Shown here in pieces: positions 1-7,432 of a DNA stretch of 27,844 bases. Position 1 is the first letter of the stretch; each line of letters starts with the position of its first letter. The stretch spans positions 23,851 through 51,694 of the forward strand of contig MGQF01000050.1 of assembly GCA_001797745.1 (NCBI GenBank), written 5' to 3'. The translations under genes and the position numbers were made by a program. This DNA is from Deltaproteobacteria bacterium RBG_13_52_11 (GTDB lineage: Bacteria; Desulfobacterota; B13-G15; RBG-16-54-18). Below the pieces are notes generated by a model that worked only from the letters and a program-made list of their open reading frames with translations, had not been told where the DNA came from and did no database searches.

Positions 1-643
1 ACCACCCAATGCCGTCGGGGTCATGGGTTGCGAAGATGGCCACTTTCTTATTGGTCTTGTTGCCGAAGCGATCCAGCATGCCCTTCCATGTGTCCAATAC
101 CGTATATCCTGGCTTAGCCCACGGAGAACCTGCTGGAGCCGGCGTGGCTATGGGAAACCCCCCAGCCCACGTGTATTTCCAGTGCCCTTCAACTGTCTGC
201 CGCATACCAAGCCAGGGTTCCATGGGGCCGGCTGCAGTAATGTATGGGACCTTATACCGGTCGGCGACGGTAGATATTTGAGGAGGCATGATGGGCGTTT
301 CACCGCCTTGGGCAAGAAAGTGTACCTTATCGCTAACAATCAGGCTTTCGGCAAGGGTTCCTGCCTTGAGCGGATCGCTCTCGCTGTTAACGATTATAAG
401 TTTAATAGGCAGTTTCTTCCCGTACTCTTTGACATTTACCCCGCCTTGTTTGTTGATGTCATCAACGGCTGCCTTCATCCCAAATACCTGGCCCTGGCCA
501 AAACCGGCAAACATGCCGGTTAACGAGGCAGGGTTGCCGACAAGAATCGCCGCTGGTGCGGCTGGTTGTTTAGCATAAGCAACGAGCAAAGGCAATGCTA
601 CGAGTGTTAAGAGTATCAAACCAAAGAATACCCTCTTTTTCAT
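1..643 (-). CDS. LivK-like ABC transporter substrate-binding protein, 3' part outside window
   Basis: The N-terminal 214 codons of a periplasmic binding protein read leftward off the window edge without a stop. The start is the ATG at 643, preceded by a strong GGAGGAGG ribosome site. Residues 1-24 form a signal peptide (basic MKKR, hydrophobic core, AYA end). The mature start, AAILVGNPASLTGMFAGFG, is the typical opening of the branched-chain amino acid/amide binding family (Peripla_BP_6), followed by AAVDDINKQGG and a Tyr-Gly-Lys strand. Such proteins feed LivHMGF-type ABC importers; in anaerobes many bind aromatic or other carboxylates rather than amino acids. The importer genes would lie to the left, outside the window. 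Family assignment is firm; the ligand is unknown. Confidence 0.9.
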   Translation of the reverse strand, partial: MKKRVFFGLILLTLVALPLLVAYAKQPAAPAAILVGNPASLTGMFAGFGQGQVFGMKAAVDDINKQGGVNVKEYGKKLPIKLIIVNSESDPLKAGTLAESLIVSDKVHFLAQGGETPIMPPQISTVADRYKVPYITAAGPMEPWLGMRQTVEGHWKYTWAGGFPIATPAPAGSPWAKPGYTVLDTWKGMLDRFGNKTNKKVAIFATHDPDGIGW

Positions 644-715
644 TTGTTCCTCCTCCTTTCTAAGACTTCTAGAAAGTGTATTAGGTTTTGTGATAATGAA
701 ATCTCACATCGGAGC

Positions 716-775
716 TCACCTGCTTAGAAACACGCTATCTTTACATATTTCATCTGTCCTTTTTTTCTTCTTCAT
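716..775 (-). CDS. possible 19-residue leader ORF upstream of livK-like gene
   Basis: An ATG at 775 follows a near-perfect AAAGGAGGTG site and opens MKKKKRTDEICKDSVFLSR, then stops at 716. The ATG overlaps the stop of the AOR-like relic by four bases (ATGA). The strong ribosome site suggests that it is or was translated. It may be the stub of a lost gene rather than a functional peptide, and no family is recognised. Confidence 0.3.
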   Translation of the reverse strand: MKKKKRTDEICKDSVFLSR

Positions 776-864
776 GCACCTCCTTTCTTAATGCGACTTA
801 TGTGTTGGTTTACATTACCCACGTTTACATGCACTATTTTGCCCACCCAGCCATGTATACCCAT
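772..864 (-). pseudogene. aldehyde:ferredoxin oxidoreductase N-terminal relic
   Basis: This 30-codon frame from the ATG at 864 reads MGIHGWVGKIVHVNVGNVNQ, the signature start of tungsten AOR proteins. The intact AOR in this window begins MYGWMGKTLHVNL. After about 18 residues the similarity ends, and the frame reaches a stop at 772 with the remaining ~600 codons missing. A GGAG lies close upstream. It sits in the leader of the livK-like gene, so the AOR gene was probably the first gene of this transcript before it was deleted. Confidence 0.65.
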
Positions 865-984
865 ATCTCCAGATGACGCGTTTGTCAACTTTGTTTCAAT
901 CGACAGGACGATAGTATCTTCTCTCCTTACCCTCTTCCGTGAAAATCAATGGCGGGGGCGAGTCAACGTAGACTCTTGGTCATG

Positions 985-1057
985 ATTATACACAAAAAAC
1001 GCCCATAATTAAAGATAGTTTATAGATAGAAATATGGTAGCAAAAAACTATCTATAA
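985..1057 (-). promoter_or_regulatory. promoter with upstream inverted repeats for the livK-like transcript
   Basis: On the minus strand a perfect -10 box TATAAT (985-990) has an upstream TGTG like an extended -10, but no good -35 box. Just upstream lie nested perfect dyads: TTATAGATAG (1020-1029) with CTATCTATAA (1048-1057), and AGATAGTTT (1013-1021) with AAACTATCT (1045-1053). A good -10, a poor -35 and a dyad near -40 to -80 form the arrangement of an activator-dependent promoter. The neighbouring PAS-LuxR regulator is the obvious candidate activator, but that is inference. Confidence 0.5.
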
Positions 1058-1102
1058 GTAATGTCTACAGGGGCAATCTTAAGTTCGGAAAAAAGTAGGG
1101 CA

Positions 1103-2050
1103 TTAGGACAAATTTTGCAGGTAAGATCTGAGGTTTATCTTCTTTCTTTTCAATCCGAGCTTAGTTCTGATGTTCCTCCGATGAAAAGCGACTGCATTAT
1201 CAGACAAGCAAAGGATTTCTGAAATTTCCTGGTTGGTGAGGCCGTTTTTCACAAGGTTGGCCACATCCAGTTCCCTGGGTGTCAGGCCGATACTCTTTGA
1301 GAACAGTTTAGGCGTGAATGATGACGTAATCTCAGCCAGGTTCGATTCCACAATGTTTACTAAATTATCCTGCTCGGCACCGAGCCTGGTATGACGAAGT
1401 TTTTTCAGATACGGATTGATTAACTGCTTGACATTGGACAAGATATTCTCCTCAATTCTTTCTTTTTCTTCGTTTCTGAGCCTCAAGAGGACCTTGAGGG
1501 CAGTATTGGTTTCTTCCAGGTTTTTGGCCTGTTCAGTGAGCGTTTTCTCTTTTTCCTTGAGAGCATACTCGTTTTTTTTGCGTTCCGTAATGTCATGCCA
1601 GATAGAAAGGATGTACTTTCGCTCTCCGATTTCAATAAGGGTACCACTCACATGCACATCACGAATGGCACCATCTTTGCCTTTTTGCTTTGTTTCAAAG
1701 CTTTCTACGGGTATCCCCTTGCTTAATTTTTCAGAGCGTTCAAAAAATAATTCAGGAGATTCATAAACGTCCAAATCTTTAATTCTGATTTTTTTAAACT
1801 CGTCCCGGGAATACCCTAGATTATTGTGGGCGCTGTCATTAAACTCCACTATTTCACTCGTCATTGGATCGATCAGGAGAATGGAATCAGCAGCCAGTTT
1901 GAAGAGGGTGCGGTATCGATCTTCGGACGCGCGTTGATTCTGTTGTGCCTGTCTTCTTTCGATTTCCGCCTTTTCGAGTTCGGCTATTTTTTTTCGAAGG
2001 TGCTCCAACTCTTCCATAGGCTGCGTTCTCGTTTTGCTTTGGTAAGCCAC
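1103..2050 (-). CDS. PAS domain LuxR-type transcriptional regulator
   Basis: This 315-residue one-component regulator starts at GTG 2050 behind GAGGGGG. It has an N-terminal coiled coil (about 10-40), one PAS sensor domain (about 43-155, with YRTLFKLAADSILLID at the start and ISIWHDITERK-like text at the end), a second coiled coil (about 155-215) and a C-terminal LuxR/GerE helix-turn-helix (about 250-312: LTPRELDVANLVKNGLTNQE). There is no histidine kinase or receiver domain, so it probably senses a small molecule or redox state through PAS and binds DNA as a dimer. The dyad at 1013-1057 lies just beyond its 3' end. An internal ATG at 2017 is an alternative start. Confidence 0.9.
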   Translation of the reverse strand: MAYQSKTRTQPMEELEHLRKKIAELEKAEIERRQAQQNQRASEDRYRTLFKLAADSILLIDPMTSEIVEFNDSAHNNLGYSRDEFKKIRIKDLDVYESPELFFERSEKLSKGIPVESFETKQKGKDGAIRDVHVSGTLIEIGERKYILSIWHDITERKKNEYALKEKEKTLTEQAKNLEETNTALKVLLRLRNEEKERIEENILSNVKQLINPYLKKLRHTRLGAEQDNLVNIVESNLAEITSSFTPKLFSKSIGLTPRELDVANLVKNGLTNQEISEILCLSDNAVAFHRRNIRTKLGLKRKKINLRSYLQNLS

Positions 2051-2438
2051 GATTCCCCCTCATTGTTTATGTACATTTAGAAATATAATGCCAATAGTTT
2101 AAGTATATCATAACTATTTGTAATTCCATTTTTTATTTTTAATGGTCGGATTTTATTTCTATGTGTCGCTTGAAATAAATCGGCAAGCAAGGGAGGCTGG
2201 GTATACCTGTCATAATCTCCACAAGTTCTAATGTGTTTATATCTTTCACATAGTACGACTCGGACCTATCTCATATCCCCAGCAGCAAGGTGACGAGGGC
2301 CTTTTCTCAAGAGGTTTGTAGTCCGATGCGCCGTTCTTACTCACCCCATGGCTTAAGTACAGTGGAACTTGCACCCCTCAAGGGAATATTTATAGAATGG
2401 CCCGCTCCAACCGCCATATTCCCTTAATCCCTCTATCT
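2051..2438. other. gap between regulator and dctM, no gene recognised
   Basis: This 388-base gap holds the AT-rich leader of the PAS-LuxR gene at its left side and the hairpin at 2380-2425 downstream of dctM. Both strands were read in all frames. Short open stretches exist but none has a recognisable motif or a ribosome site. Confidence 0.5.
2380..2425 (-). terminator. hairpin downstream of dctM, possible operon end
   Basis: AAGGGAATAT (2380-2389) and ATATTCCCTT (2416-2425) form a perfect 10-bp stem with a 26-base loop that can itself pair through GGC/GCC. It begins 14 bases after the dctM stop. There is no run of T after it, so it may be a 3'-end stabiliser rather than an intrinsic terminator. 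Confidence 0.4.
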
Positions 2439-3758
2439 TCACCCTCCGGCGAGCCGTCCATAAAACAGGTTCGGCAGCCAGGTAACTATCTGAGGGAAAA
2501 ACACCATGAGCCATAGCAGGACCAGGCATACAATGAAGTAGGGGAGAATGCCCCGAAATACGACCTCGGGAGAGACACCGGCTATACCTGCAACCGTAAA
2601 GGCGCTCATACCTATTGGTGGGGTAAGAAGGGCAACCTCAGAGAGAAAAACAATAATAATGATGGTCGCGATCGGATCAAACCCGACACCTAACAGTAGC
2701 GGGTAAACAAGGGGCAGGGTAATGACGGCCATAGACATAAACTCTAAGACGCAACCGATAAAAAGATAGAATATGATAACAAGGAGCATCACCATCAAAG
2801 GCGGAAAATGAGCAGCGATGACCACCTGCAGAAGTATTTTAGGTAGTCCACAGACGGCTATGAACCGAGCAAACAGAAAACCGGAGATAATAATGGGGAA
2901 TAACTGCGCGTTTAATAGGACTGCTTCATAAAAACCATTACCGATCGTCTTGATCCCTACGCGACGAAAAACGGCTATCAGAAGGACCCCCACAGAGCCT
3001 ATAGCCCCACCGACCGTAGGGGGAAAAACTCCAAGATACATCCCGCCGATTATCAGTAGTACAATAAATAGCACAGGGACAATCAGTACAAGCGACGAAA
3101 ACCTTTCTCCCCACGATACTTTAATATCCAATTTGGGTACAGCTGTGGGCTTAAAATATCCTATAATCTGGATGGTCGTTATCAGGAACAAGGCGTAGAT
3201 TATCGCCGGGATTATTCCGCCCACCAAGGCCTTTCCTATAGAGGCATCCACTAAAATACAGACGATAACAGTCCCTACATTTGGCGGAACCAGGGCATCC
3301 AGGGTCCCCCCCGCGGCAATACAACCCATGCTCAGTGACCTATCATACTTATATTTTTTGAGTTCAGGTAACGCCATCTTGGCAAATACTGCCGACGTGG
3401 CTATACTTGAGCCGCATGCAGCCCCGAAAATGCCCGCCGCTCCCACGGTAACCATTAAGAGCCCACCCCGGAACCCCCCGAGCCATTTGCGGGCAGTATC
3501 ATAGGCGTTCTGTGCTATCCCGCAGTTTACGGCCAATGTGGACATCAACATGAACAAGGGGACAACGGCAAAAAGGTATGAAGCGGTGATATGGTAGGGG
3601 GCACTGGCAAATTGCTGCAAGGTGTAAGTCAGTCCGCCAATCAGCAAAGACCCCACAAAAGCCGCGGCAAGGAGGCAGATGAAGATTGGCACGCCAAGCA
3701 TGAGGAACACAAACATACCGATGAACGTCCAGACACCAACCCAAGCGCCATAATCCAT
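2439..3758 (-). CDS. dctM: TRAP transporter large permease DctM
   Basis: This 439-residue integral membrane protein is the ion-coupled transport subunit of a tripartite ATP-independent periplasmic importer. The start is set at ATG 3758 (MDYGAWVGVWTFIGMF), preceded by AAGGGAG; the reading frame is open further upstream but that part is not DctM-like. About twelve hydrophobic segments are visible, as are the family motifs GAACGSSIATSAVFAKMALP and TLDALVPPN. The usual length is about 430 residues. It follows dctQ by 77 bases and completes a dctP-dctQ-dctM operon. It should import an organic acid driven by an ion gradient. Confidence 0.95.
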   Translation of the reverse strand: MDYGAWVGVWTFIGMFVFLMLGVPIFICLLAAAFVGSLLIGGLTYTLQQFASAPYHITASYLFAVVPLFMLMSTLAVNCGIAQNAYDTARKWLGGFRGGLLMVTVGAAGIFGAACGSSIATSAVFAKMALPELKKYKYDRSLSMGCIAAGGTLDALVPPNVGTVIVCILVDASIGKALVGGIIPAIIYALFLITTIQIIGYFKPTAVPKLDIKVSWGERFSSLVLIVPVLFIVLLIIGGMYLGVFPPTVGGAIGSVGVLLIAVFRRVGIKTIGNGFYEAVLLNAQLFPIIISGFLFARFIAVCGLPKILLQVVIAAHFPPLMVMLLVIIFYLFIGCVLEFMSMAVITLPLVYPLLLGVGFDPIATIIIIVFLSEVALLTPPIGMSAFTVAGIAGVSPEVVFRGILPYFIVCLVLLWLMVFFPQIVTWLPNLFYGRLAGG

Positions 3759-3835
3759 ATTCGCTCCCTTATTTTCAGCAGGTGACCATTTTAATTGATG
3801 TGCGACCGCCCACGTCCAAAACGCAAAAAAATAAG

Positions 3836-4336
3836 TTATCGCTCTTGGCCGACAAGCACTGTCTTCGCCAGAAGCAACGCCCACACCAGTGTCAAAAAGC
3901 CGAATGCAATCACAATCGCCAGATTTGCAGGCCAAATAGGCAAGTTTAGTCCTTCTTTAAGATCCATGACTTCAACTGTTCCTTGAAACCCTACAAAAAC
4001 CCGCCACGTGATAAACGCCGAAATCAGCGTTGCAATGACATATTGAATAATCTGAAGTACAAAGCGTGCGGCTGAGGTCATGTGCTCTGTCAACAGCGTG
4101 ATGCGAATGTGCCCTCGCTCCAACGCGATAAAAGCGAGCGGCAAGAGGGTCACCAATACCATTAATTCTTCGCTGATATCCAGTGCGCCGGGAACCGACC
4201 TGAGAAAGAATTTTGTCCCCATGATATCGGTGAAATTGACTACCATCATGACCCCTATGCACACTGCGGCTAGGATTGCCAACCATTTGGTTATCTTGGT
4301 TGCTACGTCAAGGGCTTGTAAAACAAAATTCCTCAT
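3836..4336 (-). CDS. dctQ: TRAP transporter small permease DctQ
   Basis: This 166-residue protein with four predicted membrane helices is the small membrane subunit that pairs with DctM. The start has AGGAGA six bases upstream. Helix 1 is about residues 15-38 (WLAILAAVCIGVMMVVNF). The stretch VPGALDISEELMVLVTLLPLAF is the characteristic DctQ core (W/A-E-E in helix 2), followed by GHIRITLL. It sits between dctP (154-base gap containing a strong hairpin) and dctM. Confidence 0.93.
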   Translation of the reverse strand: MRNFVLQALDVATKITKWLAILAAVCIGVMMVVNFTDIMGTKFFLRSVPGALDISEELMVLVTLLPLAFIALERGHIRITLLTEHMTSAARFVLQIIQYVIATLISAFITWRVFVGFQGTVEVMDLKEGLNLPIWPANLAIVIAFGFLTLVWALLLAKTVLVGQER

Positions 4337-4376
4337 CTACAGTCTCCTTTGCACACTTTTGGCAGCTTCGGCTTAC

Positions 4377-4417
4377 ATAGCGGGCCTCCCTTTGAAAAGC
4401 AAAAGAAGGCCCGCTAT
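4377..4417 (-). other. GC-rich hairpin between dctP and dctQ
   Basis: ATAGCGGGCCT (4377-4387) and AGGCCCGCTAT (4407-4417) form a perfect 11-bp stem with a 19-base loop in the dctP-dctQ spacer. No T run follows on the minus strand, so it resembles the processing or 3'-stabilising hairpins that let the binding protein be made in excess over the permeases. This role is inference from position and structure. Confidence 0.6.
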
Positions 4418-4490
4418 ATATATGAGAAGTTACTTAACTCCTCCCTGCAGCACTTACAAAATACGTATCTTTCACAGGCAAATATCTCTG

Positions 4491-5582
4491 CTACTTCTCC
4501 TTCCACTTACCCCACTTCATCTTATCCCAGTACTTATCTACCACCTTCGCGTCCTTCTCAACGCCGGCAGCCTTACAGATCTTCAACCAGTTTCTTATAG
4601 AATGCTTGAATAATACTTTAAAAAACGCGACACTTTCTTTGTCTGAAACGAATACTACCTTCGCTCCCACCCCTTCAAATGCTTTATACGTATTTTTCAG
4701 ATTCACCTCGGTTTGCTGAACACTCCATTGAGCCGTTTCCCATGACGCCTCCATGAATGCCTTTTGAACATCAGCGGGCAAACGGTTCCAGCTATCCAGG
4801 TTGAAGGCCAAAGGCGTAGAAAGTATGGTATTTACACCTATTGCAAGATGTACTTTCCCAACCTCATGCCACCTTAAAGGTACATTAGCAGCTGTCGCCA
4901 TAAAGATGGCATCGATGACCCCCCTCGAGAGGGATTCATAAAGTTCCGGTATCTGCACATTGACTGGAATCCAACCGAGCTCTTTGAAGACATCCCTCTG
5001 ATAGGCCGCAATCACGTTTACCTTCTTGCCTTTAATATCAGCCAGGGATTTTGCCGGGAACCTGGCCGTTACCCCTGTCGGGCCATTGCAGTAGCAGTAT
5101 AAGATTTTTATGTTGTTCTTCTTCTGTTCTGCTGCGAACAAGGGTGTGGTCTCTGGCAATTTCTGGAGGATCGCCGTTACGTTGGCCAGGCCCTGCGCCC
5201 CACTTGTGAGTTGCTCGGTGTTGGTTATTTGATGAAGTGGTAATTGCTGTGCGTATTGATCGATGTGCAGTGATATGATATCAACTGCTCCTGAACGTAC
5301 TAAGCCAAGCTGTTCAGTAGGCCCTCCCAAAGCACCGGCCATAAAACGCTCGATCTTTACCTTGCCATTGGTTTTCTTTTCAACTAGGTCGAGGGTATGG
5401 TTTGCGTATACACTAGGTGGCTCAGGGGGAAAGAAGCTGCTACTATATTTGAGCTTAATGACCTGCGGTTCAGCTGCCGTCGCCGTAGTGCTGTAGGCCA
5501 TAGCACCGATCAAGAGTATAGCCATACAAACGGCAATCAAACCTTTCTCTACCCTACTTAACTTCCATGACTTTTCTAACAT
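4491..5582 (-). CDS. dctP: TRAP transporter substrate-binding protein DctP
   Basis: This 363-residue periplasmic binding protein starts at ATG 5582 behind AAAGGAGG. Residues 1-37 are a signal peptide with a hydrophobic core (GLIAVCMAILLIGAMAY) and an alanine-rich cleavage site. The DctP fold is visible: a first beta-strand IKLKYSSSFFPPEPP, KIERFMAGALGG, and the late ELYESLSRGVIDAIF motif. In well-studied DctP proteins the motif after the DLKG turn carries an arginine (KxR) that salt-bridges the ligand carboxylate; here it reads KKVNV with Asn189. Arg174 nearby could substitute. First gene of the dctPQM operon. Confidence 0.93.
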   Translation of the reverse strand: MLEKSWKLSRVEKGLIAVCMAILLIGAMAYSTTATAAEPQVIKLKYSSSFFPPEPPSVYANHTLDLVEKKTNGKVKIERFMAGALGGPTEQLGLVRSGAVDIISLHIDQYAQQLPLHQITNTEQLTSGAQGLANVTAILQKLPETTPLFAAEQKKNNIKILYCYCNGPTGVTARFPAKSLADIKGKKVNVIAAYQRDVFKELGWIPVNVQIPELYESLSRGVIDAIFMATAANVPLRWHEVGKVHLAIGVNTILSTPLAFNLDSWNRLPADVQKAFMEASWETAQWSVQQTEVNLKNTYKAFEGVGAKVVFVSDKESVAFFKVLFKHSIRNWLKICKAAGVEKDAKVVDKYWDKMKWGKWKEK

Positions 5583-5608
5583 TTTTTCCTCCTTTTTTGT
5601 GAGTTAAA

Positions 5609-5709
5609 ATTATAACTTTCCCTTGTTCCCTATCCCAGAACAACGTAAAAATGATGGGTAACGTTTGAAATTTCTGACCTGCCATGATGCGGAGCAGATA
5701 TGAAATTTC
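5609..5709 (-). promoter_or_regulatory. dctP upstream region: -10 box and two GAAATTTC palindromes
   Basis: On the minus strand a TATAAT sits at 5609-5614, 27 bases ahead of the dctP ATG, without a convincing -35. Two copies of the palindrome GAAATTTC lie upstream at 5667-5674 and 5702-5709, with centres 35 bases apart. They could be operator half-pairs for an activator. Eight-base palindromes are common by chance, so confidence is modest. Confidence 0.35.
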
Positions 5710-5745
5710 AGTACCCACGATGTTCAAGCAGTAAGTCAGGAGCTT

Positions 5746-6283
5746 TTGCTTGAACATTCAACCAACACCATCCCCATGATGGTCGATATCTCAACGTACA
5801 TGCCCTTGAAGACAGTGGCCATGATGAGGCTGGCTATGACACAAGACGTCCCCGAGGTTTTTGAGGGAGTGATAGGCGGGAGGTCGGCAGAGGAACAAGC
5901 GGAACATGCAGCGATCTCAGGGGGCTCAGCATGGTCGCAAGACGAGTAAACAAGCGGTTTTGAGTATTCTGTGTAGAAACGGCAAGCCTTGGGCAGGGCT
6001 GATTAAGGGTATAGGACCCAAAAAAGACATCAAAAAATTGTAAGGCAAGTGAAGAGAGACCCCATCGTTTGTTCAGACACCTGGCGAGGTGCGTACCAGT
6101 TTTACTGAAGGGGATATGTCCATCGAGTTGTCAATCACAGCAATGTACTCGAAAGGTTTTGGGGAATATCCCAAACGCAAACTGGCAGCCAAGGGTGGTA
6201 TCAGCCAAGAGCGACTCCCTGTATACCTCGGAGTATACGTCTGGAGATACAACCACAGAACTATGTATTTCAAAGAGCAATAA
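5746..6283 (+). pseudogene. decayed ISXO2/IS1595-type transposase
   Basis: Fragments in three reading frames join into a DDE transposase of the IS1595/ISXO2 type: DVPEVFEG, then GGRQRNKRNMQ, SKQAVLSILCRNGKPWAGLIKG, then VKRDPIVCSDTWRGAY, GYVHRVVNHSNVLERFWGI and finally KRKLAAKGGISQERLP with YVWRYNHRTMYFKEQ before a stop at 6283. The second catalytic Asp (SDTW) and the Glu (LERFW) are recognisable, but the first Asp (normally in a DETY motif between FEG and GG) is deleted, and there are several frameshifts and a stop. It cannot be active. The left boundary is uncertain and no terminal repeats were identified. Confidence 0.8.
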
Positions 6284-6620
6284 AAACGCTTAATGACAAT
6301 ACGGTATCAAAATAGTAGGTCCGAATAATCGGACTTTACTCCGCATTTTGTGAAATACATTATTTTCTTTGACATATTTCAATTACCGTTATACATAGAA
6401 CGAGCAATCGATCGGCTATGAATAGCATTGAATATTTCCCCTGTCAAGTTTTTTTTGATAGTTAGAACAGATGCGCTGAACACGTATGCTCCCTGAGCAT
6501 CTTTGGTAGATGAAGATGAGGTGACAGTGCGGGACTGCCTTGGGGTGTCTTTCCAGTTAGTTAACATGGCCCCGCTCCAATTCAGCACAATTCAAAGATC
6601 TCAATATCCTAATTCCAATA
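6284..6620. other. gap after transposase relic, only a small hairpin seen
   Basis: This 337-base stretch lies between the transposase relic and the SDR stop codon. It holds a perfect GTCCGA-ATAA-TCGGAC hairpin at 6319-6334 followed by a short T-rich stretch. No open frame in it resembles a known family. A 69-codon minus-strand frame has low-complexity Ser/Thr content and no ribosome site. Confidence 0.45.
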
Positions 6621-7406
6621 TCATGCGTTAACTCCTCCATCCTGGACTAATATCTGGCCGGTAACATAGCTCGATGCATTAGAGGCAAGCCAAATAGCAA
6701 GTCCCTTAATCTCATCAGCCTTGGCCCCCCTGCCCAACGGGATATGAGGAATCAGTTCAGCTTCAAAGGCCGCTTTCTCTTCCGGTGGCGTAAGGCCGCT
6801 TTCATGGTACCCGGGACAGATTACATTAACGCGAATATTGTCCTTAGCATACTGACGGGCCGCCAGTTTAGTCAGCATGATCACCCCCGCCTTGGCCACG
6901 GAGTAGGCCGTGTTTAATCGGGGGAACTCATGATCCGCGATGGGCCATAGGCCTCCCACCGAAGAAACGCTGATAAAGCTACCCTCTTTTTTCTTGACCA
7001 ATATGGGGAATACAGCCCTCATTAAAAGAAAAACACTTCTCAAGTCCACGTCCATTACGATATCCCAATCTTCAACCGGCTTCTCATGAATTCTTTGGAA
7101 CCCGACCTCGCGTATGGCCGCATTGGCAAAAACGATATCAATTGTCCCCAATTCCCTTACCGTCTGATCAACCATTCCCTGTACTTTTGCCTGATCGGCA
7201 ACATCCGCTGTAATAGCCATGGTCCTGGTGCCGTAACCTTTTATCAGATCGATGGTCTCTTCAATCTTTTTGCCTGTTCTTCCCACACAGACCACATCTG
7301 CACCATACTCCGCCATGGCTTCACAGATGGAGCGGCCCAGGCCAGAACCTCCGCCGGTGACTAAAGCAACTTTACCTGAAAGATCGAATATGCCCTTATC
7401 AACCAT
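6621..7406 (-). CDS. short-chain dehydrogenase/reductase (SDR), variant active site
   Basis: This 261-residue classical SDR starts at ATG 7406, directly behind AAGGAGGTT; the frame is open upstream, but that part overlaps the flavoprotein. The cofactor motif TGGGSGLG (17-24), Ser148/149 and the YxxxK pair Tyr168-Lys172 are present, and the C-terminus GQILVQDGG is typical. Two deviations stand out: the NNAG motif is ANAA (95-98), and the catalytic-tetrad Asn, normally in the vNLkG motif, is Asp121 (VDLRS). It probably interconverts an alcohol and ketone with NAD(P). It follows the flavoprotein gene by 26 bases, so the two are co-transcribed. Confidence 0.92.
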   Translation of the reverse strand: MVDKGIFDLSGKVALVTGGGSGLGRSICEAMAEYGADVVCVGRTGKKIEETIDLIKGYGTRTMAITADVADQAKVQGMVDQTVRELGTIDIVFANAAIREVGFQRIHEKPVEDWDIVMDVDLRSVFLLMRAVFPILVKKKEGSFISVSSVGGLWPIADHEFPRLNTAYSVAKAGVIMLTKLAARQYAKDNIRVNVICPGYHESGLTPPEEKAAFEAELIPHIPLGRGAKADEIKGLAIWLASNASSYVTGQILVQDGGVNA

Positions 7407-7432
7407 GTGAACCTCCTTAATTCTTTGATCAC

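Noticed and set aside
791..985. 64-codon plus-strand open frame
   Set aside because: It is antisense to the AOR relic and its promoter region, has no ribosome site, and its content is explained by those features.
6379..6588. 69-codon minus-strand open frame after the SDR
   Set aside because: Ser/Thr-rich low-information sequence, no ribosome site and no recognisable family; kept only as part of the described gap.
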